This document shows positions 33,301 through 44,272 of a stretch of DNA of 64,000 nucleotides, one piece after another; position 1 is the first letter of the stretch; each line of letters begins with the position of its first letter. The notes under the pieces are model-generated. The model had not been told where the DNA came from. It did not search any database and saw only the letters and a list, made by a program, of their open reading frames with translations. Source of the stretch: Halichondria panicea (taxonomy: Eukaryota > Porifera > Demospongiae > Suberitida > Halichondriidae); NCBI RefSeq assembly GCF_963675165.1, contig NC_087388.1, forward strand, positions 3,415,047 to 3,479,046, in the 5' to 3' direction. A program made the translations under genes and the position numbers.

Positions 33301-34942
33301 TTTCCAAGTTTTGTACTTCTGACTCACTCTCGCTGTCTACAGTTTCCTTGACTGGCAATTGCATCTCAACTCCAAGTGTTTTTGAATGGGCGCCCGACTC
33401 TTTTTCTTTTTGGGCAGTCATTTCCTCTTCTTCTCGCTGCTTTATGGCACTTGCTCTCGTCACCACGGCCAATGCCTGCTGAGGCACCACTTTCTTCGTG
33501 GTTGGATCACCTCTAAGTATCGCCGTGAGTTCGGGTACATCTGTGCCCAGGAGTACGGGCATAGGGAGTGTATCCGAGATGGCTGCTTCCACATGAATTA
33601 GGTATCCCTCCACCTCCAAATCGACTTCTGCTAGGGGGTACAGTACTGTATCTCCGTGTGCACAACGAATTGCAACTACTTCTCCGTGTAGTAGCTTATG
33701 CTGAGGAACTAGGTCCTTTCGAATGAGAGTTCTTGAGCATCCTGTGTCTAATAGGATATTATCCACTTTCTTTCCTTCAACTGAGCCAGTTTTTACGACA
33801 CTAGGTTTGGCTTGGACTTCTGTTTTCTTTGTATTCGATTGTCCTTGGTAATCTATTCGCCTCTCTGTACAGAACAGTGCTCCTGCTCGCTCGGGACAGT
33901 TCGAGGAGTAGTGGCCTTTCTTGTGGCAATTAAAACATTCTATGTCTTTGAGGTCTTTGAGGTCTTTCTTGACTCCACTGTTTTGGGGTTTCCAGTCGGG
34001 TTTCCCCGGTGTTTTGTTTCTACAGTCTTTCGACAGATGTCCTTGCTTCCCACATGTATGGCAAAATTTTAGACCAGCTTGTGGTCCCATTCGTCTTCCG
34101 AGTGATGGTTTCCTCGCTTGCCAATAGTCGTCAGCAAGTTTTGCTGCTTCAGCGCTCGTGCCGGGTTGTCTTTCTTTGACAAAAATCCGTACCTCCAACG
34201 GTAACATATCGATCACTTGTTCCATTACAATTAAATCTCGAACTTCGTCTACGGTTTTACATTCCTGCAGCCATTTGCTCGCCAGGTCATTGAGTCGAGT
34301 AGCCAGTTCTCGACTGCTCTCGCCCGTTTTTCGTGTTGCGGTTCGGAATCGATGTCGATAACTTTCTTTCGTGATATCGTATCGTATCAAAATCGTTTTT
34401 TTCACTGTTTCGTAGTCGATTGCTTCGTCTGTAGGCATTGCAGCATAGGCTTTCTGCGCCTGTCCAGTCAGGTGCGGTGCTAGCTTGTACACCCATCGGT
34501 CAGCTGGAATTTCATATGAGGTCATCATCCTTTCAAAAGTTGTAAGGTATGCCTCTATATCGTCGGTTTCTGCTAGCTTGGTCAGCTTTACATCTCTATC
34601 TTTCTCTGCCCGCCGTTCTGCAGATTCTCCTTGTTTGTGTATTCCTGTGAGCAGTCCTTGAAACAGTTCCATCTGTCTTTGACTCTCAATTTCTCGCCGT
34701 TCGTCTTCGTACAGCCTTCGTTCTTTATCACGGATTTGTTCCTCGGCACGCTGCCTTCTCTCCTCCGCAACTTCTTCATCGTGCCTTCTGCGGTCTTCCA
34801 TCAACAATTGTAGCATCTCTGCCATTGGGTCTGGCCTTTCGGTATGATCATCTCCTGATGTCATATCTTCTAGTTTATTTGCTTGCTTGTAAATCTTTCC
34901 AGATCTCAAGGTGCTTGCTGTCCACCGGCTTTGTTCAGTCAT
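30392..34942 (-). CDS. Gag-Pro-Int-RT-RH polyprotein
   Basis: 1516 aa from the first ATG (34942, MTEQSRW). The same frame is open 8 codons further upstream but starts with GTG there. Gag has a Glu/Arg-rich coiled coil (about 45-110) and a capsid region (120-280), then two CCHC knuckles (294-307, 336-349). Protease: LLDTGCS (about 397-403). Integrase: HHCC zinc region (about 678-718) and a DD35E core, Asp747 (MDIVGPLP), Asp806 (LTDQGSNF) and Glu842 (GLVERFN). RT: LDLTKGYW and YLDD (1246-1249). RNase H: TDASDRG (about 1396) to NADALSR near the C-terminus. No stops or frameshifts. All catalytic residues are present, so the element may still be active. Confidence 0.97.
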   Translation of the reverse strand: MTEQSRWTASTLRSGKIYKQANKLEDMTSGDDHTERPDPMAEMLQLLMEDRRRHDEEVAEERRQRAEEQIRDKERRLYEDERREIESQRQMELFQGLLTGIHKQGESAERRAEKDRDVKLTKLAETDDIEAYLTTFERMMTSYEIPADRWVYKLAPHLTGQAQKAYAAMPTDEAIDYETVKKTILIRYDITKESYRHRFRTATRKTGESSRELATRLNDLASKWLQECKTVDEVRDLIVMEQVIDMLPLEVRIFVKERQPGTSAEAAKLADDYWQARKPSLGRRMGPQAGLKFCHTCGKQGHLSKDCRNKTPGKPDWKPQNSGVKKDLKDLKDIECFNCHKKGHYSSNCPERAGALFCTERRIDYQGQSNTKKTEVQAKPSVVKTGSVEGKKVDNILLDTGCSRTLIRKDLVPQHKLLHGEVVAIRCAHGDTVLYPLAEVDLEVEGYLIHVEAAISDTLPMPVLLGTDVPELTAILRGDPTTKKVVPQQALAVVTRASAIKQREEEEMTAQKEKESGAHSKTLGVEMQLPVKETVDSESESEVQNLEIIDNENLSDVPFQDLEDELFIPSRNRETLTRKEKRQQRAKHFEKCKNMQSELHPLDISLSKFKELQQKDDTLKQCVEAAEGSPSTAGVGFYQNDGLLYRRWIPPKQGADGVEVEQLVLPRHCREEVLKLAHSVPLAGHMGKEKTARRILQRFYWPTLYQDVAKYCKGCLTCQKSTQSRTKRAPLIPLPTIQEPFKRIAMDIVGPLPRSNSGKRYILVICDYATRYPEAIPLKSIDAPHIAEQLMTLFSRVGIPEEILTDQGSNFTSTLLTEIYRMLHVHPIRTTPYHPQTDGLVERFNQTLKRMLRKATKDEGKDWDKVIPYLLFAYREVPQSSTGFSPFELLYGRSVRGPLDIVREAWQTDKCDSVSIISYIMKMRDRLERATQVVKVNLDIAKQIQKTWYDQNSRQREFHQGDQVLVLLPTSSNKLLAQWQGPYEVVKPIGKVDYLIHMYDRRKKRRIFHVNMLKQWYVPTNTGYIAEEIEADYVDEDIPTWTDDNSTQIPIDKRVDTPQRAQLQSLLDKYQDVFKNQPGRTSLTEHRIITGDARPIRLPPYRIPHAHRDAVREEIGEMLEQGIIEPSSSAYGSPIVLVTKKDKSLRICVDYRKLNCQSQADAYPMPRIDDLIDGLGRSHYISTLDLTKGYWQVPVAVEDRPKTAFVTPFGLFQFKVMPFGLQGAPATFQRLMDRVIAGLSDFTATYLDDVIIFSETWEKHLEHVRTTLQRLRKAGLTVKAKKSQFGAKYCTYLGHIVGGGVVQPGSTKVQAVREFPVPVTKKQVRTFLGLSGYYRRFIPQYADIASPLTDLTRKAAPSDVIWTDTCEQAFQKLKTLLSTSPILASPDFTQQFILQTDASDRGIGAVLSQLDGTGMDRPVAYYSKKLLPREERYSVIEKECLAIKAGVAAFQVYLLGRPFTIQTDHRALMWLNQLKDKNSRLTRWSLSLQPYRFEVVHRKGVDNSNADALSRAPNPI

Positions 34943-35001
34943 ATAGTCTCGATCTCGTAGTTTCACTGGAGCTTCTTGCTTCCAAAACCGCTGCCACCAA
35001 A

Positions 35002-35257
35002 TGTGATAGACTGATAGGCTAGACTAGCAACAGCCTATATTTTAAGTGTCTATCGGTTGAGAACTCTCATGATCATTTTAATAAAATCAATAAATTGAGA
35101 GAACTGACAAAAAAACACATGTGACTCAGACTTATCTGAGATCCACAGTCTAAAAATAGAGTCTATAAATATAGATATGTACATTCCATTATATCTGTAC
35201 ATTCCATTACATCTGTACATACTTAAAATCAGATTTTTTTCTCATTAGTCCATCACA
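35002..35257 (-). repeat. 5' LTR of element 2
   Basis: 256 bp, the same as 30115-30370 by eye. Reading on the minus strand, TGGTGGCAGCGG starts 2 bp after the LTR end and is the likely primer-binding site; I could not assign the tRNA. Confidence 0.95.
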
Positions 35258-35262
35258 AGTAC

Positions 35263-36182
35263 ACAAAAGATGCATATATAGGGAGCTGTTTCACAAAGGC
35301 CTGGGGAGTTGCCAGTTGTGTTGCAGCACAATTACAGTGATGATTGAATGCCTTCAAATTATGTTTCAAAAAGATTTAGCAGGCTGCTGGACTTCTAGGC
35401 CCCAACTCGTAACTCAGTTGCTTGAGAAAACGTAGATTCTCTTGATGTCTCTGAGCTATCCAGCAACGCTCGAATGAGCAGGCTAGTATAGGACAATATT
35501 AAAAGAAACCAAAGACCTTACCTCAAACTGTCCAGTCTCGTCCGTTAGTATAGCAGCACTGTTGGGATATTAGACATTCTAAATACGTGTAGATCTATAC
35601 ATATTAAATTTCTCGTATTAAACAGGTTATAGTGTCATTGTCATTGTCGACGTAGTGTCATTGTCGACGAGCTGATAATGGCAGCACCAAGTTCTCTAGC
35701 TCACACTCTCACTTGATCCACCATATTAATGATGAAACTAGAGTCTACCTACCGGTAGATCTTGCCAAACATGATTAAGAGCCAAACATGATTAAGACTT
35801 GATAGCATAGCCATAGGGCCCACACAAAAATATCTGACCTTAACAAGCTTGACAAAGCTTTATACCTCTTCCCTTGTTGTTCAGTCTTCAGAATAAGCTT
35901 CAGAGAAGAGAGAAGCTTCAGCTATGAGCCATTCCAATCGATTCCAATAATGATAAAACGGGAACTAGTACACGATAGTACACGAATATAAATGTCAAGA
36001 AGTGAACGAGAATATCCATTCGTCAGAATCTGACGAACGACTGACGCATGCGCAGACAACTAGTACCAGGCCTAGTTGTTTGCCTAACCGTTATAAAAGC
36101 GAAAACTCGGCCTGGGATCGAGGCATATCTGGAGTGCATGAATACACTCCTGTTAGTATATTATGGTGGGCTTTTAATTACT
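35263..36182. other. No gene supported
   Basis: AT-rich sequence with several small tandem duplications (for example around 35630-35665 and 35960-35995) and no recognisable coding region or repeat match in the window. Confidence 0.5.
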
Positions 36183-36186
36183 TTAA

Positions 36187-37030
36187 CCGCCCCGCAATAG
36201 TGACTTTTTTTGCGAAATTCTAATTCTGCGATACTTACGAATCCCTGTATACAGGAAGAGCTGTAGAATCACGTGAAATTTCCAAGCCACGTTGCTATGT
36301 TAAAATTTCATTAGCATCTTACCGCACGAAGCTATGGCTAGGTTGTGCCGATGTGCTTGAACAGCTTGAGGACAGCAATGGCGATGTCTCCTCTAGTGAT
36401 GACAGTGCCTATGAAGGAGAGGGTATGAAGGAGAGGGGATAGTAGGATACCTTCCAAGGCTACCAGCTTTATGCCAGACGCTGATGAACTGTCTGGGACT
36501 GAGGACATGCATGACATGGACCTAGACTATGGACCAGGACGGTGAAAGACCAGGAGAGGGCTCACTGTGTGACTCTGGCAAGTAGTATAGTATAGCTAGA
36601 ATATCAGTAGTGGTATAGTATAGCTAAAATAGAATTAGCAGTAATGAACAGTCTTTATGTGAGCTTGTAAATTTCATAGATATTGATCTATATAGTAATA
36701 CATGTACGTATTGTACTTCAAATTGATATATCTTAGCATTCATACGATGTGAAAATCAAGCGCCTTTATACCATATGATAGGCTGATCCATAAAAAAAAA
36801 TTTTGGATTTTATCTCACCGCTGGCTGAGCATTTATAATGATAAAAACGGGTGAGCGTAATAACCGTGGTTGTTATGGCAACACATGTTGCGTTGCACTT
36901 CCTCTTCCTTGTTGTATGGGCATTCTATTGGTATATGGTTGCTAGGCATTTTATTGCCCGATAGAGAAATTACAGACATTTCACTTCACCGTCAATTAAG
37001 AATCCAATTAAGAATCCGACAGTTAAAGGG
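36187..37030 (+). mobile_element. piggyBac-type MITE, complete copy
   Basis: 844 bp flanked by TTAA (36183-36186 and 37031-37034), the target site of piggyBac. The right end is GACAGTTAAAGGG, matching the CCC... start typical of the superfamily; the left end begins CCGCCCCGCAATAG. It holds a relic of the acidic N-terminal exon (GCTTGAACAGCTTGAGGACAG block, 36356 on) and lacks a transposase core. Confidence 0.85.
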
Positions 37031-37034
37031 TTAA

Positions 37035-37960
37035 CATTCATCTCAACATTCACAGCAGTAATATCACCAAGGTACATGTATATACAACATTAATTTTAAT
37101 TATTGTACAAAACATGCATGATAAGCAGAAATAATGCACATGTGTAGGTAACTACATTATATCCTTCTGCCAAAGAGACAGGAAACAATGCTGACCAACG
37201 GACAAAGCGTTCACAAACGTTTCAAGATTTATTTGGAACACTCTCAGGTTTGTAATATTTAATTAAGTGGAAATGGAAAGGGTTGTGCAGGGGGGGGGGG
37301 GGGGGTCTGTAGCTACATTATATAAACCTAAATGTTTCATTTTGCTGGAGAGGAGGCTACAATTCAAGAGAGGCCACTGTTCAAGAGCGGCATTTATTAG
37401 CTCCAGATAATTTTGCATAAACTTGAACTCTGCCATGAGAAAGTCTTTGTGAAGCACTAACAAGCTGCTACTTGTAGCTACGTACATGTAGCTAGCTGTG
37501 CTAGTAATAATTTTTTTGGCTGCCATGTGCAGAAATGCTAGAGTCAAAGAGAGCGGCTACTAAATGTTTCATTTTGCTAGCAAGGGAGGCTACTATTTGA
37601 GTGCGGCCTTTATACAAGAGCGGTCGAGCATATACGGTAATTATAAGAGTGAAATTTGCAAGTACTTATGTGTGTACAGACTATGATGTCGACCCCAAGA
37701 TATTCGAAGGGTATGGCCAATTCCTATTCAAAAGAACAGGAAAAAAATTTATTTCTGCCATGTTCACCAAATGGAAGTGCAGGGAGAAACGAAGGGAGAA
37801 ACGAATATAATATCTACAATCGTTTAGCTGTGGTTGAGATGGGGGTTGGTGGGGTGGTTGAGAGGGGGGTGGTGGTGGGTCTAGGCCTGAGTCACTCGTA
37901 TCATCTAAATAATAAGAACAGTGTTCATAATAGAACAGTGTTCATAATACTTCTATGATT
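37035..37960. other. No gene; G-rich tracts and a duplicated segment
   Basis: A run of at least 16 G lies at about 37290-37306 and a G-rich stretch (GGTTGGTGGGGTGG type) at 37840-37885. A segment at 37325-37395 (TGTTTCATTTTGCT...) is repeated with divergence at 37564-37640. The 94-codon minus frame at 37263-37547 owes part of its length to the G-run and is not called. Confidence 0.55.
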
Positions 37961-37974
37961 GTAGCAATTATGTA

Positions 37975-38112
37975 TTACCATATTCGTCGTTGTCCGACTC
38001 AAGGTCTGAAAATTCATAGTCACTACCTTCCTGCATAGGTTCTTCTGGGTCCTCCTCATCATCGGACAAGATATCTCCAAGTACCTCCTCCACAGTGAAG
38101 TGGTCATTCTTC
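37975..38112 (-). pseudogene. Acidic exon fragment, piggyBac-like N-terminus
   Basis: The minus strand reads HFTVEEVLGDILSDDEEDPE then EGSDYEFSDLESDND. This acidic pattern is usual in the N-terminal exon of piggyBac-derived transposases. It ends near a GGTAAT donor-like site. A stop lies upstream in frame with no ATG, so it is a fragment. Confidence 0.45.
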
Positions 38113-38900
38113 AAGTTTTAGATAGTTAGAATTAATTTATATGTATTTTATTTTATTATGTGGTAGTATTGTATTTAATAATATCTGTCAGTATTCAAAC
38201 CGTTTTTGTGCAAAATTTTTACCCATGCAATGCTTAGTCTACAGCTTAGTCTACAGTTACGTTAGCTAGCACTCGGCCGTTTGCAGTGCTCTAGGAAGCA
38301 GTAGGTCCTCCTCCTTTCGAGATCTTGCAAAAAGAAGACGTTCAACTGCAGCTGCCGCAAAAATGCGTCTATGGCGTCATAGCGACGGTTAAGCAAGGAG
38401 AAAAAAACTGGAGCATATGCAAAAACACAAAGCACCTGAGAAAGTGTGTACTTTGCTACAAACCTGTACTTTGCTACAAACCCTAGCACGTTTGTTGTAC
38501 TTGGGAGAAAGTGAAAGAACCAACAAAGAAATTTTGAGGCTTTACAATACTACGTGGCTGCATTTCGAACTATATCACCAGAAGGAAGCTCTATGGTATA
38601 TATCTACATGCCTTGACTGTACACATGCACCAGCTCAATTTCAGCTTAAAATCATGCAACACGAAACATGAAGAAAGGCTGTTTGGACAGGCCAAGGATA
38701 TTGTCGAATAGAAAACATTGTCCCTAACATTTTATTGTTTTATTGAGGCTACAAGCTAAACAAAAGAGGAAAGACATGTACACATCCCTTCACACAGCGT
38801 AAAGTAAAATTTCGAAGGAGGCTAAAGGGATTAGACAACTAATTTTCAAAAATACATCCATAAAACATGATTTTATCAAGTCAAGAATAAGCAGTTGAAA
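38113..38900. other. Decayed coding-like sequence, unidentified
   Basis: The plus strand at 38290-38400 reads SRSSSFRDLAKRRRSTAAAA then KMRLWRHSDG, which looks coding but has stops and a tandem duplication (TGTACTTTGCTACAAACC, about 38446-38483). I do not recognise the family. Confidence 0.3.
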
Positions 38901-38901
38901 G

Positions 38902-39430
38902 ATGATAAGAACACATGTTCCACTTCCACTTCCAACTCCACACTACAATGAGGAAGGATCATTTACTGGCCTAAGGGACTATCAAAATACAAGAACAGAA
39001 GAGACAGAGGCCGAGACTGAATCAGCCGATACATGCGACGAAGAAAGCCCACTAATGATTACTCCAAGAATTGAAGAAGACTTGGAAACTGAACCACAAA
39101 CTTCACAAAGTACACTCAATTTGAAGCTAGCGAAAGCTGTTGACAAGGTGTTGACGAACAAGGTTCTCATAAAAAGGCTAGACATACTGCCACCACAGAC
39201 ATGCAACATTACCGAACAGTAATTTGTAGTGTAGCTTGAAGACTGCAAGCAACAGCTACAAAGCGAAATCAAGCGAAATCAAGAAATTTGAACAGGACTA
39301 CTATATGAAACACAGCTGTTTACCACCGTGTACTGAGCAAGAATATGTACTGAGCAAGAATATTTGGAGTTACAGAAGAAGAACTACATCCATAAACTAC
39401 TACGCAGCCCGTTCGAACGATTTAGACAGC
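38902..39430 (+). pseudogene. Unidentified protein, possibly FAM13-like C-terminus
   Basis: The frame 38902-39222 (106 codons) is rich in Glu/Thr/Ser. After a stop the sequence continues 39236-39430 and, allowing for tandem duplications at about 39266-39285 and 39330-39362, reads SEIKKFEQDYYMKHSCLPP, then a stretch with CTEQEY and LELQKKNYIHKLL. The pattern KKFE-D-Y-KH...P is reminiscent of the FAM13 C-terminal region, but the match is from memory and weak. Broken by at least two duplications. Confidence 0.3.
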
Positions 39431-39605
39431 TCTAAAACAAGCATGCGCATTTTATACCAGGGTGTGGGGATACATGCACGTGGTTTTTTTTAACACAAGC
39501 AAACAAAAAACACATAATGGCTACTTATACAGAACAAGCAAGACTCAAGGTACCACAGAAGACATTACATAAATAAGATGTAGATCTACATCTATTCAGC
39601 TTCAG

Positions 39606-39938
39606 GTACGGTACAGCCAGCATCCTCTAGTGCACTTTCTGGAGGAGTTCCAGAAGTTGCTTGCGCTGTTCCCCGACGTCACTCTTGACGAAATTGATTC
39701 GGCGCCATCTGAAGGTAACACTGGAAAGTAAATATTAGAATGATGATTTCAAATACAATTAAATTACCATCAGTGTCAGGCGGGTGTAATACATCCAGTG
39801 GTGAAGCTGCTCCCCCTCCAGCGAAGAGGCCAAAGAGAGGTAATTCTAGAGGAATTAATTTCAATAATTATCACGTGATATGGATGACAATCACTTATCT
39901 TTTGCACAGGTGTTTCTTGAGTTCGAGTAAGGACGGTT
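39606..39938 (+). pseudogene. P2X7-C-terminal-like gene, 5' exons
   Basis: Exon A ends at 39714 (FLEEFQKLLALFPDVTLDEI ... then GTAAC). Exon B is 39774-39839 (SGEAAPPPAKRPKR, a basic, probably nuclear-targeting stretch). Exon C starts at 39910 (reads CFLSSSKDG) and is cut at 39938 by the IS3EU-like insertion, resuming at 46358. Introns are 59 and 70 bp. Exon C does not join B in phase, so the gene had already decayed or was broken by the insertion. An exon-B-like peptide (PPAKRPKRD) recurs at 60.3 kb. Confidence 0.55.
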
Positions 39939-40284
39939 TATGGCGTGTAATTTGAGTCAGTATTGTGCCGGTAATAATTATTGCCGCGGCCAAAAATTTT
40001 TACCCGGACATTTGCCGCGGCAATATTTTTACCGGGACAATTGCCGCGGCAAAACTGTTTGGCTCGGTAAATACCGGGACGATTGCCCCGGCAAAAAGCA
40101 AAATTTTGTGGATGGGTAAATACCGCTCCAAAAACCGCTCCAAAAAGTTTACTGAGCCATTTACCGGACCGTTTATAAAAAATATTTACCAGGCCAAATC
40201 TAATCATCACGTGATGTGCACCTGATCTGCCTCGTGTTGCGTACAAACTAGACTAGCCATAAAGAAGCTTAACTTAGCTTGGCC

Positions 40285-43200
40285 ATGGACGACTCAGACG
40301 ACGATTTCTTGCCCAGCAGGACATCTACAGCAAGAAGACTCCCTCGGTAAAAATATTATTATATAGTCAAGGAGGAAGCGCTAGTTTATACATATTAAAT
40401 TGCTCCCTGACCCTATCAACAGATTTACTGAAACCAGAAGACCTACCGGTAGTAGATCTACTGCTGATAGGCTAAGTTAAGTACGGTGCTTGGCCAGGCA
40501 CGGCAGTATATTCGTCAGAGCAATACTGGAGAAGCCAGTTTTGCTGATGAACTAGGCTCTCGTTTTTCCTTCTTTGGACGGAACAGGAAAAAAACCAAAA
40601 TCAAAATGTGGAAGGTTGTGCCTGTTTGCCTTCGAGACCCTCGTGACAGTACTGTCCCTAAGAGAGGAAGTCTAGGACAATTGTGCCGAATGGGACTCGG
40701 CAGCAAATGGTTCACTGCTGAAGACCGGCTAGAAATTCCCGACTATCTCTCTGCTGAAGAGTTGCATTTCCTGATTGTTTGTCTCAAACCTTACGAGTTT
40801 TGTAAAGCAGCTGGCCCCGGTAACAGTGTCAGTGTCATTTTCACCCTTAAAATCAGTGATGAGAGGAAGAAGCCTAGACGTGGGAAGACCTTTCATCCTT
40901 TTTTCAGTGTCAATCAGTTAAGGGAACAGGTGGGACGAAAGGGCAAAGTTTATATAAGGCTTTGGAGTTGATACCACCACTACTTCCCTCTCTGACTGAA
41001 ATTGAGGCAAGTTGCTTGTTTACTCCACAGTATGAAGTGCATTATCCATAATTATATAATTATATAGGCTTACACTCAAAAGCTTGAGGTTGCATGCCCT
41101 CAATGTGAAGAAATGTTACCCATATCTGAAGTACCTGGTCATGTGTACACGTGTGCTGTCGAGGGGGTCAGCGGTAATGAGGTCGGAGTGAGGTCTATTG
41201 CTAGTACTTCCTCCCATGACAGTGGTAATGACGTCAATTTTTTTAGTTTGTGTGACTTTGCTTTTTGTTAAGTCATTCAAATGACATGAATGGCCGCTAC
41301 TTTAAAATTCATTTTTATTTTAGGAAGTGGTGAAATCTCAAGTGTGCCACAGGACCCAAGGCTAGGTAGACACCCCGAGTCTCCTACTGGTCAACTTGAA
41401 ACTGATGACCAGATCACACTGCCTTCTGATGCTGATGACCAGATCCCACTGCCTTCTGCTGCAACTGATATTGATGACTAGATCCCACTGCCTTCTGATG
41501 CAACTGATGCTGATGACCAGGGGGGGATCTGGGCTCAATGCCCCCATCACTCTTAAGTGACTCAACTCTGGGCTCTCTACGCGAACCCATTGAAGTGGTG
41601 TGTGCAAGTATTAACATTTGATTTATTGCCCTCTTCCTCCCCCCTCTTCCTTGTACTTTTAGACTCGTGCCATTATGCATCAACAAGATGAAGAGTATGC
41701 CGATAGCCTTCGGAGAGATCAAGAAAGGGTGTGTGTGTGTGTGTGTGTGTGTGACCTTTGCATGTGTGTGACCTTTGCATTAACTTGCACTGCAGGAAAG
41801 GATACGTGTAGAGAATAACGAGGAAGAAGCTAGAAAGTTACGAATAGAGGAGGTAAGTATAACACATTATATAACATTACTATAACAATTTTAATTACAG
41901 TGGTACAAACGTATCCGGGATGACATGAAAGGGTCAGTGACTCCCGAACCTGCTGAAGGACTTGACGGTGTGGTCCACATTCGGGTCAGACTCCCCAATG
42001 GACAGCGTGTTTCAAGAAGATTCAACGGCTCTGATGATGTGAAGTTAGTTTAAGTTATAAATTAGTGGTTATTGGGTTGAAGGTTCTTTTCTTAGGAGCT
42101 CACTGCTTTTGTTGGATCACAGGAGTGCATCAACCCGAGACATTTTCGTCTGCTTGTCAGTGACGTACCCCATTGGCGGGTTTTGTGTGATGAGGGGTCA
42201 CTCAGAGCAGCTGGAATCCAAGCATTCACACTTGTAACTGCTGAGAACACTACTGTAAGTGCAAGTTGGGCGAGTATGTGGGACTGTGCTCTAAAAAAAT
42301 TATAGCCTCTGTTGAGTAATGATTTTGTATGTATTTTGTCCACATTGAGCCTACGTAACTTTGTTTTGTTGTCCACATGTAGTTTGAGAGGGAATCGAGT
42401 GTTCCAAGAGAATCGAGTGTTCCGAGAGAATCGAGTGTTCTGGGTAGCCCAATCTACAACGACCATAGTATGATGCAGGATGACTTTTCCCCTGACCTCT
42501 CCAATTTTATGGACCTAACTGAGACTGATGACAATGAAGACAAAGGGTCATCTGTTCTGTAAGTAGTAATAAATAATTATGTTATTGGGTGATTTAACTT
42601 GTATAATTGTTCAGATCTGGAATTAATTTGTAGTACAAAGTTACATGTACATGCATGCATGCAGTTGTTAGGGCGTGCAAGTGTTAGCATGTATGCACCT
42701 TTTATTGCACAGAAGCCTGAAGGAGCTTCAACTATTGCGGTCTTCACTGAGACGAGGATTAACATTGAATGGCGTGCACCAAGTCGAGGTTGGTCGTCTG
42801 TCTGTTTTTGAGGATTTACTGAAAGTGTATCATAACAACCCGAACATTGTTCAGAAAGAAGTGCGTGTTCGCTTTCGAGGGTCACCAGGTATTGATGGAG
42901 GGGGGTTATCAAGAGAATTGTTCTCTGCATTTTGGCAAAGTGCTCAAGAAAGAGTATTTTAAGGAAATCTTGAGAAAATTCCTATCATCACTCCTGAAAC
43001 GACTGACACGACTGACGTATTTCTTCCAATGGGAGCTATTCTGTCTCATGGGTATGTCCTAACTGGGTATTTCCCTTTGTACCTTGCAAATACCCTGATT
43101 GCTGAAGTGTTATGTGAACACAATGGCCTCTTTCACGACTTGCTCTATGAATCTTTTCTTGGGTACATCGATGCCACAGAATCGGAAGCTGTGAGAAAGT

Positions 43201-43805
43201 ACTTGGCAACGTCCCAGGATAATGCCTATCTACTTAAGGAGGTGATTATTCCTATGCTTTCTCAGTTTAACTGCTGCACCAATCCCAGTCCATCCAACTG
43301 CAAGCAAGTTATCATCAACACTGCTCATTGTGCTTTACTGTGTCTGCCCTTTTTTGCGATATCTGAAATGAAGCGGGGTATGTTGCTATCTTTCCCCCAG
43401 CTCTGGGGAAAGTGTGATGCTTCAGTTGTCACAGACTTCTGCAATGACCTATTGCCTACCACCCAGAAGGTTTGGGCTATGCTGTGTGAGCCGGAATTTA
43501 AATGCCCTAGTGAGGCTCGAGTTTTTGACTTCTTCCGGCGTTTTGTGTTTTCCCTAAATCCCGAATGCCTGGCAAAATTGTTGAGGTTCATAACTGGAAG
43601 CCCTCAGTGTAGTGAGCAATATATTGAGGTTAACTTTTGTTTTGCTGAGACTCAATTTTCAAGACGTCCAACAACCTCCACGTGTGGAATGGTAATCCAC
43701 CTCCCCTACAACTACAACTCGTATGCAGCTTTTTCGCAAGAGTTCAAGAACATTCTCGATAACTCTGACGCTTGGTTTTTTGAATGGTTTTTTGATGGAT
43801 TGTAG
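40285..43805 (+). pseudogene. UBX-zinc finger-HECT ubiquitin-ligase-like gene
   Basis: About ten exons with short introns: 40285-40346 (MDDSDDDFLPSRTS), 40482 on, 41069-41172 (zinc-finger-like CPQCEEMLPISEVPGHVYTC), 41323 on (repetitive DDQI-LPS), 41673-41729, 41796-41852, 41901-42042 (UBX-like VHIRVRLPNGQRVSRRF), 42097-42254, 42383-42558, 42711-43805 (HECT). The HECT domain has FRGSPGIDGGGLSREL, ILSHGYVLTGYFPLYLANTL and the catalytic-Cys region TSTCGMVIHLP. One in-frame TAA (42960-42962) replaces a residue within HECT, and exon 2 has a frameshift near 40960. If intact, it would attach ubiquitin to targets. It belongs to the transposon, not the host locus. Confidence 0.85.
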
Positions 43806-44272
43806 ATTGCAGTTATGTATCGACTTGAGTATCGCTGATATTGTTGAATTGCATTTAATCGGAACTTTGTTTTCTTCTGTTCAACTCACGTTTGCAGCCT
43901 TTTCAGGTTTGCAGCCTTTTCAGGAGCAGTTATGTGGACACCCAATTTCCAACAATTAGATATATATATTATCACAATTTATTTGTGTGTATATAATCAA
44001 CTATGTAACCTGTTATGGGACACTAATTCCCAATTATTATGTAACAATTATATTTCAATTGATTTTTGTGTTTAAATAAAAATGTTGAAGGCTCAATATA
44101 TAGAATATAAATTAACACGATAACTACCTTACCAGATGAGTATAAGATATTAATTATTTATCAATAATTGTGTCATTATGCAAAGACATTATACAGACAC
44201 AGACAAAGACAAAAGACATTATTCACATCACATGCAATGATTCAAGGTTGTTATTAGTTCACTGGATTGTAG
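43806..44272. other. Intergenic gap between convergent transposon genes
   Basis: AT-rich, with a 17-bp tandem duplication at 43890-43923 (GTTTGCAGCCTTTTCAG twice). Both genes of the IS3EU-like element end here; AATAAA-like signals are present (for example near 44075). Confidence 0.6.

Larger units (their letters stand above)
30115..35257 (-). mobile_element. Gmr1-like LTR retrotransposon 2, intact
   Basis: 5143 bp with two 256-bp LTRs that appear identical throughout, flanked by the 5-bp direct repeat AGTAC (30110-30114 and 35258-35262). It encodes a single gag-pol frame on the minus strand with the order gag, protease, integrase, RT, RNase H. Identical LTRs, an intact frame and a clean target duplication indicate very recent insertion. 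Integrase before RT is the Ty1/copia-like order, known among Ty3/gypsy elements from the Gmr1-like group. Confidence 0.97.

Noticed and set aside
37263-37547. 94-codon minus-strand frame
   Set aside because: Begins inside a poly-G run and has no domain; likely non-coding.
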